DNA of 64,000 nt from NCBI RefSeq assembly GCF_020382885.2, contig NC_058501.1, forward strand, positions 14,894,501 through 14,958,500, read 5' to 3'. Below the pieces are notes generated by a model, which saw nothing but the letters and a program-made list of their open reading frames with translations, made no database searches and was not told the origin of the DNA. A program made the translations under genes and the position numbers. The first letter of the stretch is position 1. Each line of letters opens with the position of its first letter. This stretch comes from Scatophagus argus. Taxonomy: Eukaryota; Chordata; Actinopteri; Scatophagidae. Shown here one piece after another: positions 25,545 through 39,144 of this stretch.

Positions 25545-26206
25545 GATACATATCTGAGCAGACACAGGAGGCTGTAAGCTGCTTAACCATGCGCTGACTC
25601 AGGACACATGCAATTTCTGTTTTCCTTAAGAGAGAGAAGAGCTACGATCAACATTTTTTGATATAAAAAGATGCGAGCGACTAAGGATCAACCAGCCAGA
25701 AGATGCCATTTTAAAAAACATTGGGCTTTTTTTTTTTTATTTGTTTGTTTTTTTTTAAATGAAAGACTTCACCAGTAACAGCAGGAAAAAGGGATTCGGT
25801 TAAGACATCTTTGTAATAAATGAGAAGCATGAGCTAGATGGAAAAATGCTTCCTCCCATTTTTGTCTACATCTGGTATTCACTATTTCATCAAAGCAGAG
25901 GGATGAGTTACCAGCTTGGTTTTATTTGTAAAATTCTCACTGTGTCCTCTGTTAAAAATGCTAATAAACCAAATGACATTTTCCAACATGTAAGGAGGCA
26001 TAAAATCCTTCTGGTTACCAAACTCCAGATTTCTGACAGCCCCGGTGAGGTTTGTAATTTGCAGCTATCCTCCATTGTTTGATCATCTGCAGACTGCAGG
26101 CTGTGATTGGTGCGGGACAAACAACAGGTGCATCCCCGCCTAATCCAATTTCATCCGAATTCCTCAGCAGTCCTCATGGTGCGGTGGAAGAAGTATCCTG
26201 CTTAAA
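22950..26206. other. Gene-free interval
   Basis: No coding exon, RNA gene or named repeat is recognised. It holds a CT run near 23225-23245 and a GT microsatellite at 25513-25543. Open frames are short and unsupported. Confidence 0.45.
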
Positions 26207-28794
26207 ATGAAAAGACTGATATTCCTTGTTTTTGCCATCGTGATGCTCACACAGGCTCAAGGTAAGACAATGTAGGCTTAAAGTTTTTTGCTGTACCTGT
26301 TAAAGACCAACAACTGGGGCTGAGCTACAGATTCTGGCTGGTTTCACAAAGTTGTGAATATCTACTTTTAAGATTTGATTAATTGTTATCAAACTAACAT
26401 ATACAGATAGATTATTTTCTTGATTAATGCAAATTAACTAATTGTTTGATCTAAAAAAAAAACAACAACAACATAAATTACTGAAAAGTCTCATAGTTTT
26501 TGTCTAAATGGTGACGATAACAGAAGCAGCAATTCAAACCGTCAAATACTATGACTGATCATTCGTCACAATAGCTGCCAGTACATCTAGAGTTGCTTCA
26601 TTAATTGATTAAGTGTTGCAGCTATCCAATAAATCCAAACGTCATAAAGTTTTTGATGTTCAGTTCTTGTTGAAATTGTTTTTGATCTAAATTCAACTCG
26701 GTGCTTGTAATAGAAGCTTTAGTTTAATCTACTTTCAGTGATATAAATGGGGCAAAGAAAATCATAGAAACAAAGTTCAACACCACATTCTCCAAAATGT
26801 CCACACAATTCAACAAATACTGACTATGATAACCTTCATGAGGACAGGATTTATTGCAGGACTACAATGTAAGCCTGCACTGCCTAAGTGTACATAAACA
26901 AACTGAGTGTGAGTTCAGCGAAGTCTGTCCTCACAGTGAAACCAACCTGACATCTCTTTAGTGCTCAAGTTCACCTGAGCTAGCACGAGCTAACAGGATG
27001 AGAGGGGATAAGGATTCAGAGTCTCCCTTATACTCATCTTACAGCTTTGAGGAGGAGATTAGTCCTTTTCCAGTGGCAGCCAATAGCAGCACTGAAGCCA
27101 GCCATTTGGCGACTACATGCGCTCTGACAGTGATTCCAAAGACATACATCCACAAGTACCTGGATAATCACGTTTTTGTATCCAAATACGTTGTGTTAAG
27201 AGTTATTTGAATATTAAATGGCCTAGTTGTTATGAGCTTAAAACAGTCCTTAAATCAAAAGACTTTTCAGCTGTATTTGATGAGCATTCAGAAAACTTTT
27301 TTGTTCTGTAACCTTCATTTCACACTGCATTTCAACAGCTAATGTGTGGCACTAGTTGTAATATTTTGAGGGCTTGTGCAGTTCAGTACGGTACGGCTTG
27401 TCCAACTCCTGCATTTCGTTCTACACCCAATTCTTCCTATTAATTCTACTACCTGTCTGGATAATGGAAACATGGTGCAGCTCAAAGACTTGGAGCACTC
27501 CCTGAATAACTCAGGTCATCCACTCAAAGAAACAAATTCCAGACTGCGGCAGAATAAACAAAATATTTCTGAGATTCTTGAGGCTCATCCGTTTGGCTTC
27601 ATGTCCTTCAACAACGCGCCAGCACTTCACACATTAGGCGCCATCTGAATAATAAATGTGTGCAACAAGCTATTACATAAACACCTAGAAATTTGAAAAA
27701 TCCAAAGCCTTTCATCCATTAATCTGACATTTTTACTGTTGTCAGTTCCTTTCACTAAAAGATAGGTGGCTAAATGTCTACTGTTTTACTTAAAGGCACA
27801 CTTTGTAGGATTAGTCAGTTACCATTCAAAGATGCAGTAAGTAAGAGAGACAGTTGATTGAGTCCCGTTTCCAGGTCGTCAGTATTTGATCAATGAGAAT
27901 GACAATGAAAGAGACTGGGAAAGAAACTCGACAAACAACTTTCCCTCTCCAGAATCACTGAAACACAGCAAAATAAAAAGAAAATAAGAAGACACAGTCA
28001 GAGGGCAAAGTCAGATAGAGACACCCCCACACTCTGGTGACAACTGAGAGAATTTTTTTGTGAGACTATATATAGTTTTATAAGAAAATCCTGCTTAGTA
28101 TATCTTTAATATACTGTATGCAATTATGGTAAAGTTTTCAATAACAATAACTAATTCATTAGCAGTTGTTTCAATGTACTTGTCAACTTTGTTCAGTCAA
28201 AATTCCTGTTGGTAAAACTTTACTGTATTGAAGTGTCCTGTTATGGTGGTGTTCCTCGAGCTCAGGTGAGGATGAGGAGCAGCTTGAGCAGCTCATGGAC
28301 TCTGGAGTGGTATTTGAGGAAGAGGAGGAGTTTTTGAAGTGTTTCCGTTGTGACCTGGGCTTTTGGGATGCCTGCTACACCACTGAAACCAACTGCAGCC
28401 TCGGCGAGCGCTGCTACACGGGCCGAGGGAAAGCAGGTGTGTTGGATAAGACTGTCATTTTAGTCTGTCTATGTTTATAAATTCAGATTAAAGCCTTAGA
28501 GTGTGTAAAATTATAAAAGGGATTTTACCTCAGTTTACTTAAAGATATCATCATCTTGTCTCCCCAGCTGATACTCTGGACATTAAGACTTTGGGATGTG
28601 TGAAGGCAGAGGAGTGCAGCATGGAGAGCACAGTGGAGCTCTTCTCCAACACAACCATTTTTGCCATGATCAAACACTGCTGCGACACTCCCTTCTGCAA
28701 CTCTGCGCACAATCTTCAAATCATCACATTTTTGTATCTCACTGCAGCTTTCGTAATTACCTGGCACCTAACTGAAGCCTCAACAGGATCATAA
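26207..28794 (+). CDS. Ly6/uPAR three-finger protein, SPACA4/Bouncer-like (3 exons)
   Basis: Exons are 26207-26261, 28266-28436 and 28568-28794. Both introns are phase 1, the usual layout for Ly6 genes. The protein is about 150 residues: signal peptide (MKRLIFLVFAIVMLTQAQ), an acidic stretch (EDEEQLEQ... EEEEEF), then a ten-cysteine three-finger domain. The domain starts CFRCDLGFWDACY and ends with the hallmark CCDTPFCN. RCYTGRGKA, LGCVKAEECS and the CC..FCNSA end resemble remembered mammalian SPACA4 and fish Bouncer, egg or sperm surface proteins used in gamete fusion. The C-terminus has a hydrophobic helix (IITFLYLTAAFVITWHL), so it is probably GPI-anchored. The nine polar residues after it are unusual for a GPI signal, and a transmembrane anchor is possible. 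The family is confident; orthology is not. Confidence 0.75.
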
Positions 28795-29222
28795 ACAACC
28801 TGAATTTATTTATGCTGTCAAAACAAAAAGAGAAAGACTGTGTGAAGTGATGCTGAAAGGACTTCAACCATATGGTGAAATCACCAGCTTTACAGATTTT
28901 TTTGTACTGTGCAGTAGACTACTGAAATAGAAAACACTTCCTAGATAATCAGAAAGATCTGAATCCAACCAATCTGTCTGTATCATGTATAACAAAGAAC
29001 AAAATACAAGAAAAATTCAAGCTGCTTTAACCTTTACAACATATGCAGTTAAATATGTATGTTTCAGTCATATCGTAATGTAATTCTTGTCATGTATCTA
29101 GATAAATGTATGTCTACAGGTGGAACATCTACTCTCTTCCAAAACCCACTGAAAACATTAGCTAGTGTATGAACAACCCGACCACGGAGCTGTAGAAATG
29201 TGTGCAGCTGCAGCAGAGCAGT

Positions 29223-32200
29223 TCAGTTGCAGTTCTGCAGCTCCCCAGCAGAGGGCAGGAGTTCCTCTTTCAGGAAGTGCTGAAGGTCCAAATCTGTGTC
29301 CTCCAAGTCCAGGCTCAGGAACTTCTCCACCACAGACCTGCACCTGTCAGTCACAGTCTGTTTCACTTACATTTACTCTCTTGCATTGGTTTTCATTGTC
29401 AATTTGTATAGCTGGAGTTTAACAAACCTGTTTGCCTGCTTGTGTGAAGATGGACTGTCAACACGTTTGATGGACCTTCCTGTCCTGTACAGTTCAGACA
29501 CCTGACCAAACACACACACACCCACAAATAGTCAGTCAATGTGAGCATGTTTCTGTGTATGTGTGAGTGTAGCTAAGTATGTGTGTGTGTGTGTGTTTAC
29601 CTCCACTCCTCTCTGTACAAGGCTGGTTGGCAGGCTGGCTAGTGTAGCGATGTTGGCAGCATAGCTGGACTGGCAGATTCCTTCTTTCAGCTGGTACAGA
29701 AACACCAACTCATTCCCGTCCACTGCTGTCTCTAGAGTCTAACACACACACACACACACACACACATTAATACACAATCACATACACACAAAATCACAAA
29801 ACTAAAGTGGAGTCTCATTAGCTAGACTCAGATGTTTTGCTGTCAATATTTTTCTCCAGCACATTAGTTTACCATCATGAAACCTCACAGAACATTCACA
29901 TAGTGCTTCAGGCTACGTTTATAAACAAGCCAGCTCCGTTGAGTATCTCTCAGTACCAGAAGAGACAGCATGCCAGAGGAGGGTAGCAGATCCAGCCGCA
30001 GTAAACTGTGGAAGTTAGTTGCCAACAGGACGTGAGGTACATCCACCGGAGCTTTTCTCAGCCAATGAGAGATTGATGCTGCCAGCAGGGACAATCCATC
30101 CACCTGGAGAGGGAACATTATACCACTGGCTTTGTTTGGATGAAGTTGCTATTGGCACAACACTTCAGTTGTAATTCAGGTTAAGCTCTTTGCACAAACC
30201 CTCGAGTTCCACAAATCAACCATTTAAAAGAACGTTCCTGGCTGCTGGTCTGTGGGCTAAAAGGCTCACCCACCAGCTGTCACCCTTTCTTTTTTTTTTT
30301 TTTGATTGAGCAGCAGAATTACAAAAACAAATATTAAGTCAACTGGTGCTATTGTTACAGGTGATTATAGTTCTGTGTGCATGTGTGCAAGCTCCTAAAG
30401 TTTCTAAATTTAACTTAATATCAAAACAGGGCAGGCATCTTGCTTACATTCATTGATGACAAATACACACATCCTGAAATTCTCTGTGCAAGTGAATATA
30501 GTCTATGTCAATTCTAATCACAAGTTTGTAAGTTAGCAGTTTAACTTTTGTTACAATAGCATTGCTAACATTCTCCACAAAAGGGAGCTATTCCTTCACT
30601 GTCCAACCTTTTAACCACAACTATAGACAGTACATTTGGGGGAAGACCATGTCAAGGGGTGTAACATGCAACAGAAGAACCAGGATTTGGCTGAATCCAG
30701 TTGTCCTGAATTTGTCACTCTTGTGTGAGTCCAAACCCAAATTTCATTCAGCCCACAAGGTGCCTCAAGTGCAATTTCTGCAGACCTTTAGAGAGTCTGC
30801 TTGGGGTGCGGTCTTCACTGATGTAATTATCCACAATTTATTTCTATAAAGACACGTGACATAGTTTTTCAAATTTTTCCAACCACTGACTAAATAAACA
30901 AAAAGAATTTACTATAAATGTGTACAACAATTACTTTATAAAAGGTTACTTGGATCATGTAGGCCAGTAAATAATAATTGATACAGAAATATCAGCAGTT
31001 TATGTACCCTTGAAGTCTCACCACCTCTCAGACTTGACAGTGAACATGTCGTACAACTGAAGTTCACAGGGTCTCAGTCCACAAGTCCAGATGGTGGACA
31101 TTTGGATTCAGTTTTTGTGGTTACTTGACTCATGTGGCCACTGACAAGCAAGGAAGGCAATGCTTCAATTTTAACACATCTCTAGCCCCTGCCTCTCATG
31201 CTCTTATTTCTTCTTTAGACAAATCAAATTGGTTTAGACTCTCTCTGTCCCTCTCCTGTAGTAAGTAACCTGGCAGTCAGTGATGGAGGACAGAGAACAA
31301 AACGCTACTCACTGCTGTGAAATGTGTACAGACATTCAGCAGGAAATATGCTCCAGTTACAAAAATTAAAATATAAACTGTAAAAAAAATAAATATATGA
31401 ATCATTTTGACACACTCAAACAGCAGCTACTGAAAAAAAACAGCAGTCTGTCTGCAGATTGTACAAGTCGCACTATTACTTTCCTTGCCTGTAGGTGGCG
31501 CACATCAACACCTCTATATCTGCAACTCCAAACAGCTGCTCCTATTTTGTTGCACATGATATGTGGCACATGTTGGGCTGAAATGAAGGTCTGTTTATGC
31601 TGCAGCTCTAAATTGGATAATATTGGCTGAGATTGGTTTCAGGCGCTTCACATCAGTGACACTGTGTGTCCTTGTTATTTGTGTACATATGTGTTTAATT
31701 CACAAAGTGCTGGAACAAGTTCTTCTTACGGTGTTAGTTCCTTTTCCAAATTCATCGATGAGAACTAATGAGTTGCCAGTACTGCTGTTGAGAGCATGGG
31801 CCATCTGGAGATACAGACACAAATGTTATACCACACAGTGTTGTTTTATTTTGTGTGTGTGTGTGTGTGTTATGGCTGTAGGCAGTAGTTGCTTTACAAA
31901 AATGTCTTGACAGGTGGAGAGTGGGAGTAAAACTGCAGGACAGTAGTGTTGGAAGTTCATATTTTTTATTTCCACACCCACACACAATGACATTCACACA
32001 CACACAGTTTGTTGTGGGCTTAAAATGTGTGTGTTTGTGTGTTTCAGGAACCTGGCTGAGGTCTATCATGAAGGTGCTGAGGCCCACAGACACAGACTCT
32101 CTGCTCTGCATGCGGGTAAAGATCCCATCCACCAGACCGATCTCTGCCTCCTTCGCAGGCACATCTGAGCCAATCAGCGCCATGAACACAATTAGACCCA

Positions 32201-35200
32201 CCTGCCGAAACACAGTCAAAACGCAGGTTACAAATTACAAGTCAGGATTGGATGACAAGTGCTGTGCTTAACCAAATGGGAGAGAGAAGTCACATCAGTC
32301 ATTCTCAGTAGATAAGGAGCGTTAAATGAAGATATCCTTATTAGGGACTTATCTATTACATTAAATACATTTTCTGGTGTACAGTTGTAGTCATCTAGCA
32401 GAACTCGGAGGTAATTAATATCTGTGCAACTGCTGGCAGTGACAAAACAGATGCAACAGGAGATTATATGCAATCATGCAGATTCTCTGCATAATGCCTG
32501 AATGCCCAAACCTAGCAAGGGAAAGGCTATTTGGCCACAAAATCTACCAAACATTAATGACAAGCAAAGTTCAGGCAAACCTGAAACAGAAGCATGTATG
32601 GTACACACTGAGTCACATGTCAAAACAGAGTCACTGGGCAAAGTGACATAAAAAGTTGAGTGTAATTGAGCTGGTCAAAATCATAAGCAGTTCATCATGT
32701 GTGACTGAGATGATCCATTTTGTATGTAATTTGTAGTGAGAGTTTATTCTGACTCTGTCACCTGTTTGAGGTAGATACTCTTTCCAGATGAGTTTGGGCC
32801 AGTAATGACCTTGACTCTGTCCTGTGATTCTGAGCTCTGAAAGGTGTTGGCTACAAACACAGGAGAGCACAGCTCTAGCAACGGATGTCTAGAAAATTGG
32901 AAAATACAGGCATTTATTAATACTGTGCTGCATATTAAATACAACTTCTGCTGTGTGCGTGCTTGTGTATGCTATGTGGTGTATGAAAATGTCTGTTGTG
33001 TACTTTATATGTTATCAGTAATCAAACTAAATGTTAAAATAGCTTACATGGCATGATACTTTCCAACATTAAAGTTTCAGATTATAACAAGAACTGCAGT
33101 ATCTGGATAACTAACCCCACCTGCCCTGTGTGATTGTTATCCTCCTGTGGTTGGATAGTTTGGGTGAAGTGTAGCCGTACTCTTGGGAAGCACTGCTCAA
33201 AGCCATCAGACAGTCCAGCTCAGCAATGAGATCCAGAACCTGCACAACTCAAACATTAAAACCACTGCCCACCCTGAGAGTAGCCATTTGGCAGATGAAA
33301 TAACAGCAAGCAGGAACCAGGCAGTCAGTCAGTTTTTCCATAAACCTTGTTGTTTATTTTACATTATTTTAACGGTTAAGTCTGCCTAAAAGCTAGAAAA
33401 TCTTAAGCATAGCTACAATACTATAAAGACAATAATTCATCATCTAACATTAATGCTCATTCTGCTCTCAAAAATAATACAATTTGCAATTACAGCATGG
33501 AGTTGAAGCACACCCAGCTGTCATGAGACAAATATCACAGCACTTCAGGGCTATCTGAACTTGTTTCATAATCAAAATGTGCAACACAACCCAAGGAAAC
33601 ACTGATAGCTAATCACAAAAAAACTCCACCTACACAGTTTAGCAGAGTTACTTTCCTGCCAACAATAATTTTATCAGTGTGGGAGTCATGTTTTAAACAC
33701 TGTGACTTGGAAGTGCAAAGTGATGCACACCAACCTTGTAGAGGGAGGCGCTTCTCTCGAGGATTGTGTTCTGCAACTGTGTCATAATTGCTGTCTCCAG
33801 GTCTGAGAAACAGGATGTACATATGCCATCACAACAGCTATGTGTATGTCATGCGCACAGCTATCAGGTAAAGGTTTTCTTCTAGTAAGAAGATAAAATA
33901 CCTCTGATGTCACAGTGCAAGTCTCCTATTAGGTCATCTAGCTCCCTGGTTCTCTGGCTGCGGTAGTGCAGGCGGTCATCTGACAGAAACTAGCTCAAAT
34001 GGACACAAGTAAAAAAAGTATCATGACACACAAGCAAACAACCAAAATTAATATATTATCAAGATCATACACAAACCATAAAATCAAGTCCCTCCATCTC
34101 AAAATCCTCTTTCACCACCATGCTGGGCAGGCGAGGGACAGAGAGCAGGAATCCAATCTGTGAGGAGAATTTAAAAAAAGGGAGATAAGCAATGATAAAT
34201 GTGCTTCTCCAGATTAACTGCTTTTGCCATAGCTGATAGTATGAATCCCACTAATAATACAGAATGTGTGGGCACAATAAAAATGTAGCTGTTTATTAAG
34301 ATATAAATCATCTAGTCGCTGAGTAGACATAAAGCTCAGACCAGAGGGATGTAGATGACACAACACGAGGGGATGCGAGCATCCAGGTATTCCAGCTCTC
34401 TTCTGGCTACATCTGTCAGGAAGTCAGACAACCCCATCATCCTCCTCTTTTCTGACGGGGGATAGAGGAGACTGTTAAGACTTCAAATCAACTATCATAT
34501 AAACTTATACACAAAGGCTCAAAGCTCTTAGACTTTGGGGATCATGACTGTTGACAGGTCCAGTTATTAGTCCAGTATGGAGGCACTTACTCTCATCAAC
34601 TACTGGGTCCACATTTGGTTTGATGGTGAAATGGTTCTCAGCTATGCTGGTTTCAAAATCCACCTACATGTTCCAAATCAGAGTCAAACTCATTAATACT
34701 CAACAGTCTGCGAAGCAATTAGGAACCACTGAGCACGGCAGCAAAAGTCAGGAGACTGTTGTGTATTGATATTTGTGTCTCACAACTCGGTTGATGAGGG
34801 AGGCAATATACTGGAGGTCATCAGAGAACCCTTCACTGATATCACAAAAGAGCTGAATGGACTGAGGCAGGTGTCGCACCGTGTCCCTGATACACACTGC
34901 ACTGTACACCGTCTGACAAACACAAACAAAACATTCTTTACTCATTTAAGAGAACCTGTCTCATGGATAACGAGGGGATGGTAATACTGTAGCTCTGACC
35001 TTGTAGAGACTCTGCCAGTTGGTCACTTTGGTGTGGGAGAGGCACATCCTGCGCAGAAGAGTCTAACACAGAAACATCATTTCTATATTGGGGTGATATC
35101 ACAGCATGTAAAACCATATACAGTCAGATGTGTAGCAAAAATAGGTAACTGGTCATAGTTGTTACTGGTATGTTACTGATGTTGCGTAATAAAGACTGCA

Positions 35201-38038
35201 GGGTGCTGAGGGCGTCTGAGTTTCGTGGTGACGTGAAGAAACGTATCACTTCCTGTCTCCTATGTAACACAGCCAGGTCCTGCGTTGGCCGCGAGAACCA
35301 CTGGCTGCAAGAGGAGAGGATACTGATTATACTTATGCTGATTCTATCAGGTAAGTAGAATAAACTAATAAACTTAACATCTTTCAGAATGATCAGATTT
35401 ACCAGTGTTTAGCATTTTTTAGCATATTTAGCATTATTGTCTTTTATGTATGACGTACAGCAGTTCAAATTTCTGTGATTTATCAAATTAGTTATAAACT
35501 CCTGTTGCCTATTAATGCAAATAGTGGTAGCAGTGGTGGCGCTGCAGCATTTGTGCTCAATGTCTCATAGCAAAGGCATAAATCTGACATAACTGTCACA
35601 CAGAAAGACATCTCTTTATTGAGGACATGCTGAAAGAAATACCATCCTATTGTTGTTTGATTGGAAGTGTTTCTCACCGAAGTAGTTTGGACCCAAACTT
35701 GCATCTACAGCGGTTCAGTATCCCTACGACAACAAGAACAAGCGGATCATGGTTAGATAAGAGTATGAGCGATTACGTCCTGAATCGTCCATCAACTAGA
35801 GCTGCGTACCATAAAGACTGAGTCCTTCCTTTTCACCTGAATGCAGTTTGTACACTGATGGATGAGGTTCTGATTTGAAGATCTGCAGTACACTGGAACA
35901 AACACAAAATCCATGGTGATCTCTCAACTACCCCTTATCTCTGTCTATGTTTTTGTCTACCACACTAATTTAATACATTATATTTATTTTCTTATTTTTA
36001 AAAAAGACACACATTTAACGCAAAATGTGCCTAACCAAAAAATTAGAATCACAACAAAAAGAAAGTAAACACATAACACAGAGTTTAAGTTAAGAAATAT
36101 ATCAGTACAGGGCAGGAGAGCAATAGAAAATAATCAAAGCCTTGTTTCAAAAGTAATAGTTGAATTAAAATAGGTTACACATATGCACAATAGATTATAG
36201 ACGTGGAACACAGAACAATTAAGAAACATTTGGCAGAATAATGTCAGTTTATAGGGGTATATTTTAGACAAAGATCATGTTGTGTAAAACAGTACGCTCT
36301 TACCTGTAGGTGTCTCGGTCGATGCAAATAACACCTTTACTTTATTGGGGAAGAAACAATGCACATTTTAGAGCGGCAACGTTTTTCATTCATTAAGAAC
36401 TTCTGCCTCACATGAGACAGGTTTGGTTTAGAGTATATAAACACAAGGAAATACAGAGAATAGAGAAAATATAATACAATGAATGTACATATTATGTGAA
36501 AACATAGTGCCACAAAAGCATGTCACTTCTGCCTGTATGACAAACTAAAACCAACGTAGCTAAATACGGAGCAGCGCAAAATTATTTTAATTGACAAAAC
36601 TCTTTCATGGCCATCATCATAGAAAATCTGTAATAACAGTCCCATGTGTGTTTGTGTGTGTGTGTGTGTGTGTGCTGGTGTGTGCATATCTACATTAATG
36701 TGTGTCTTACAGCGTGTAGGCGTGAAAGTGCAGGATAGGAACTCCAACACTGCTGTCTTCCAGCTCCACTCCCACTCTCCTCCTGTCCAGGCATTTCAGC
36801 AGAGCACCCACTGCCCTCAGCTATCCAATGAATGTACACACATGCACACACATAAACGCAAGAAAATGATGGACAGTTCATAATGACGATGGATAGGATG
36901 ATATGCAGACAACTGCCTCACCATCAGGGGAGAGTCAAAGGAGATACAGGAGGAAAGGTAGGACATTTTGTCCCTCTCTGAAATGAAGGCAGGAAGAAAT
37001 GGCAGATGGGCAGAAAGTAGTCTCTGCTTACTGACCTCCAGACCTACAACATGAAGAAATTCATTCAGAATCAACCCATTCACTGCACAAAAACCAAGCA
37101 AAAAAAATTCAGTATTCCTGGGTAAAATATAATGGCAATATTTGGATATTAATGGTGGTTCTGTTTACCAAACTCAAGATATGGATAAGTAACCACCTCT
37201 GGTCTGTAGTCTGGGTTTGAATCTGGGATACAATTGAAAAAATGAAAAATCTTTGGTTGGGTGAAAGAAAAACATTCTTAAAGTAGCAGTGTAAATTGGC
37301 AGAATTGCATCACTCGAGTGTCTTCAGTAAAAACTTTATAAAGCAGTGTGTAATAGCTATACAATCTTTTCCCTTATCACACTAGCTGTTGCAATGTCAA
37401 GCAGCCCCAATCTCATTTCATTCCCCTGACCCAGGAACTACTTGTCTCATACATCGTCAAAACAAAACTCTTCTGTGACGTTTTTCTGATTCTCATTCTC
37501 ATGCTCTCAAGATGATTTCTGTCTCGCAGCACTCACCAAGTTGTTGCAGGAAACGTGTCATGCAGCGCTCCTGCTTTGCACTGGTAATTATGACATGGGG
37601 ACTAACCTCCTGGATGACTAAACAACAGAAAAAAGAAAGTACGAGTACGAGTACTTAGAGCATAGAACACCTGTGCTTACGTAAGCACAGGTTTCCATAC
37701 GTTTCTTGCTCTGATGAAAATTTGATTGTGTATTGTTTACCTCTGGCCAGCAGGTGGAGCTCGTAGTTGTCAGGAGTGTCTGTCATGTAGTGCAAAGACG
37801 AGTCCTTACTATCATAGAAGCAGAGGCCCACCTGTCTGTTCTGCGCTAAAACACTCAGCAAAACCTGGTAATAGTAAATACAGTAGTGTATATCTTACTG
37901 TTACAGTGTTTATAACTCTGCTGGTGAGTGTAAACTTACAACAGGTGAATCTTCCTCCTCTTCTTCATCTCCACTTAAGCCTCGGGGACCCAAACCGCCC
38001 CCTCCTCCTCCTGGTCTCAGACTTTCCAGTGCTGCCAT
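29223..38038 (-). CDS. msh5: MutS homologue 5, meiotic recombination protein (about 24 exons)
   Basis: MSH5 pairs with MSH4 as a sliding clamp that stabilises meiotic crossover intermediates. Exons run from the ATG at 38038 ([13 protein letters not shown], a glycine-rich then acidic start) to a TGA at 29223-29225. Recognisable segments in order: [16 protein letters not shown] (37.7-37.87 kb), [22 protein letters not shown] (36.9-37.0 kb), [26 protein letters not shown] (35.8-35.9 kb), [12 protein letters not shown] (34.8-34.9 kb), [48 protein letters not shown]. The ATPase has Walker [15 protein letters not shown] (32.76-32.89 kb), the signature [20 protein letters not shown] (32.05-32.20 kb) and Walker [14 protein letters not shown] (31.73-31.81 kb). 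The last exons (29602-29741, about 29420-29500, 29223-29339) end QNCN. All inspected junctions keep frame, so the gene looks intact. MSH5 lies in MHC class III in mammals. Confidence 0.93.
29578..29766. repeat. GT and CA microsatellites flanking an msh5 exon
   Basis: A (gt)n run at about 29580-29598 and a (ca)n run at about 29741-29766 sit on either side of the exon encoding [20 protein letters not shown]. Confidence 0.85.
30130..31725 (-). other. Long msh5 intron without recognised insert
   Basis: This is the largest msh5 intron in the window. No named repeat or coding exon is recognised in it. The open frame around 30562-30849 has no family resemblance. Confidence 0.4.
36645..36676. repeat. 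GT microsatellite in an msh5 intron
   Basis: A (gt)n run of about 30 bases near the donor of the exon encoding [10 protein letters not shown]. Confidence 0.85.
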
Positions 38039-38422
38039 GACCAGTTAATTCTAGATAACAGTCAGTTTAAGTATTAATTTAAAGCGCTAACTACATTTGT
38101 CATTTGAATATATAACAAGACACACTAATTAAGTTAATCAAAACTTTTAGCTAATTAGCTGTCTAGGTTAACCGATTAGCTAACAGTTGACTTAGTGTAC
38201 CGTAGGTTAGCCACCATTCACCTAGGCAAGCTATCGCAAGCTAACTACATTGAGTGAAACTGAATATTACCAGTCTTCATTTAGTTAGCATAGACTTACA
38301 GGAGGAGTTGCAACTTCTTATAAGAAAACTAACAGGTCACAAATATGGTTGGTAAAGTGAAACTTAAAGTTGATCATTTTATTTTCTGTAACAGCAATTT
38401 GGCAGTTAGCAGGAGAGCTCAC

Positions 38423-38510
38423 CTTCACGGGCCTTTGCTTGCGCGCGATTCCTTCTTTTCTCTCTGTTGTCATGACAACCCTGTGCGTGTTAAAATGTCC
38501 GGTCTGGCCG
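38423..38510 (-). promoter_or_regulatory. Possible msh5 5' non-coding exon and promoter
   Basis: On the minus strand this GC-richer stretch contains a near-palindromic ttgtcatgacaa and a gcgcgc run. It ends in gtgaag|gtgagct, a good splice donor. An acceptor (ttatctag) lies just before the ATG exon. Inferred from position and splice signals only. Confidence 0.4.
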
Positions 38511-38575
38511 AGTAGATTACTGTTATAGCTGTTTTAAGGTCTAGCAAATTTTGGATTGTTTAATCTAAAATTTAA

Positions 38576-38947
38576 TATCAATATCCGTAATCTGTGCCCC
38601 CTCGAATTTCTTTTCTCTTATCTCGCTCAGTAATGGATGTAAACATAAATGGCAAAACACAAGAAGAGGATCAAACTTGGGCTTTTATATAACAAGAAGA
38701 GAAAAATAAAATAGAAACCAAAGCGACTCATTATTTCAGAAAGCGCATGCGCACAGAGATTTTAAGCCCTGGACGTTGTCTTGCAAACGATGTTTCAACA
38801 TCGTTATCACTTTATTTTATTCATCATTTCCCATTTTTTATTTAAGACTAACAAATTGATTAAAACTGTTCAAGAGCAATAATGACAATGAAATATATAT
38901 GAAAGTCACTTATTTTATACACAAAGAAAGAAACAGTCAAAACTGAA
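38576..38947. repeat. Left copy of a direct repeat of about 375 bp flanking spsb
   Basis: The block from atcaatatccgtaatctgtg to gtcaaaactgaag recurs at 41560-41934 in the same orientation with only scattered mismatches. It contains an NRF1-type palindrome (gcgcatgcgc, about 38744) and the perfect inverted repeat aacgatgtttcaacatcgtt (38786-38805). Confidence 0.85.
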
Positions 38948-39144
38948 GGTACACTTTCTAAGTTTACAAACATTCAAGAATCTTTCCACTCAGTTCACTG
39001 TTATGTTTTGAAACTAAACGTAGATATAAATATTATGAGTGGTGTATATATATATTTTATTCCCATAAATAACATAAATAATAAATACAATTGTACATAA
39101 TCTTTCCAAATTCCTGTGTATGTGTGGTGATGTATAAGTGTACA

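Noticed and set aside
27376-27648. Open frame of 90 codons in intron 1 of the Ly6 gene
   Set aside because: No recognisable domain. It lies wholly in an intron and has no exon-like boundaries consistent with the gene.
30562-30849. Open frame of 95 codons in the long msh5 intron
   Set aside because: Opposite strand to msh5, no similarity to a known family, low-information composition.
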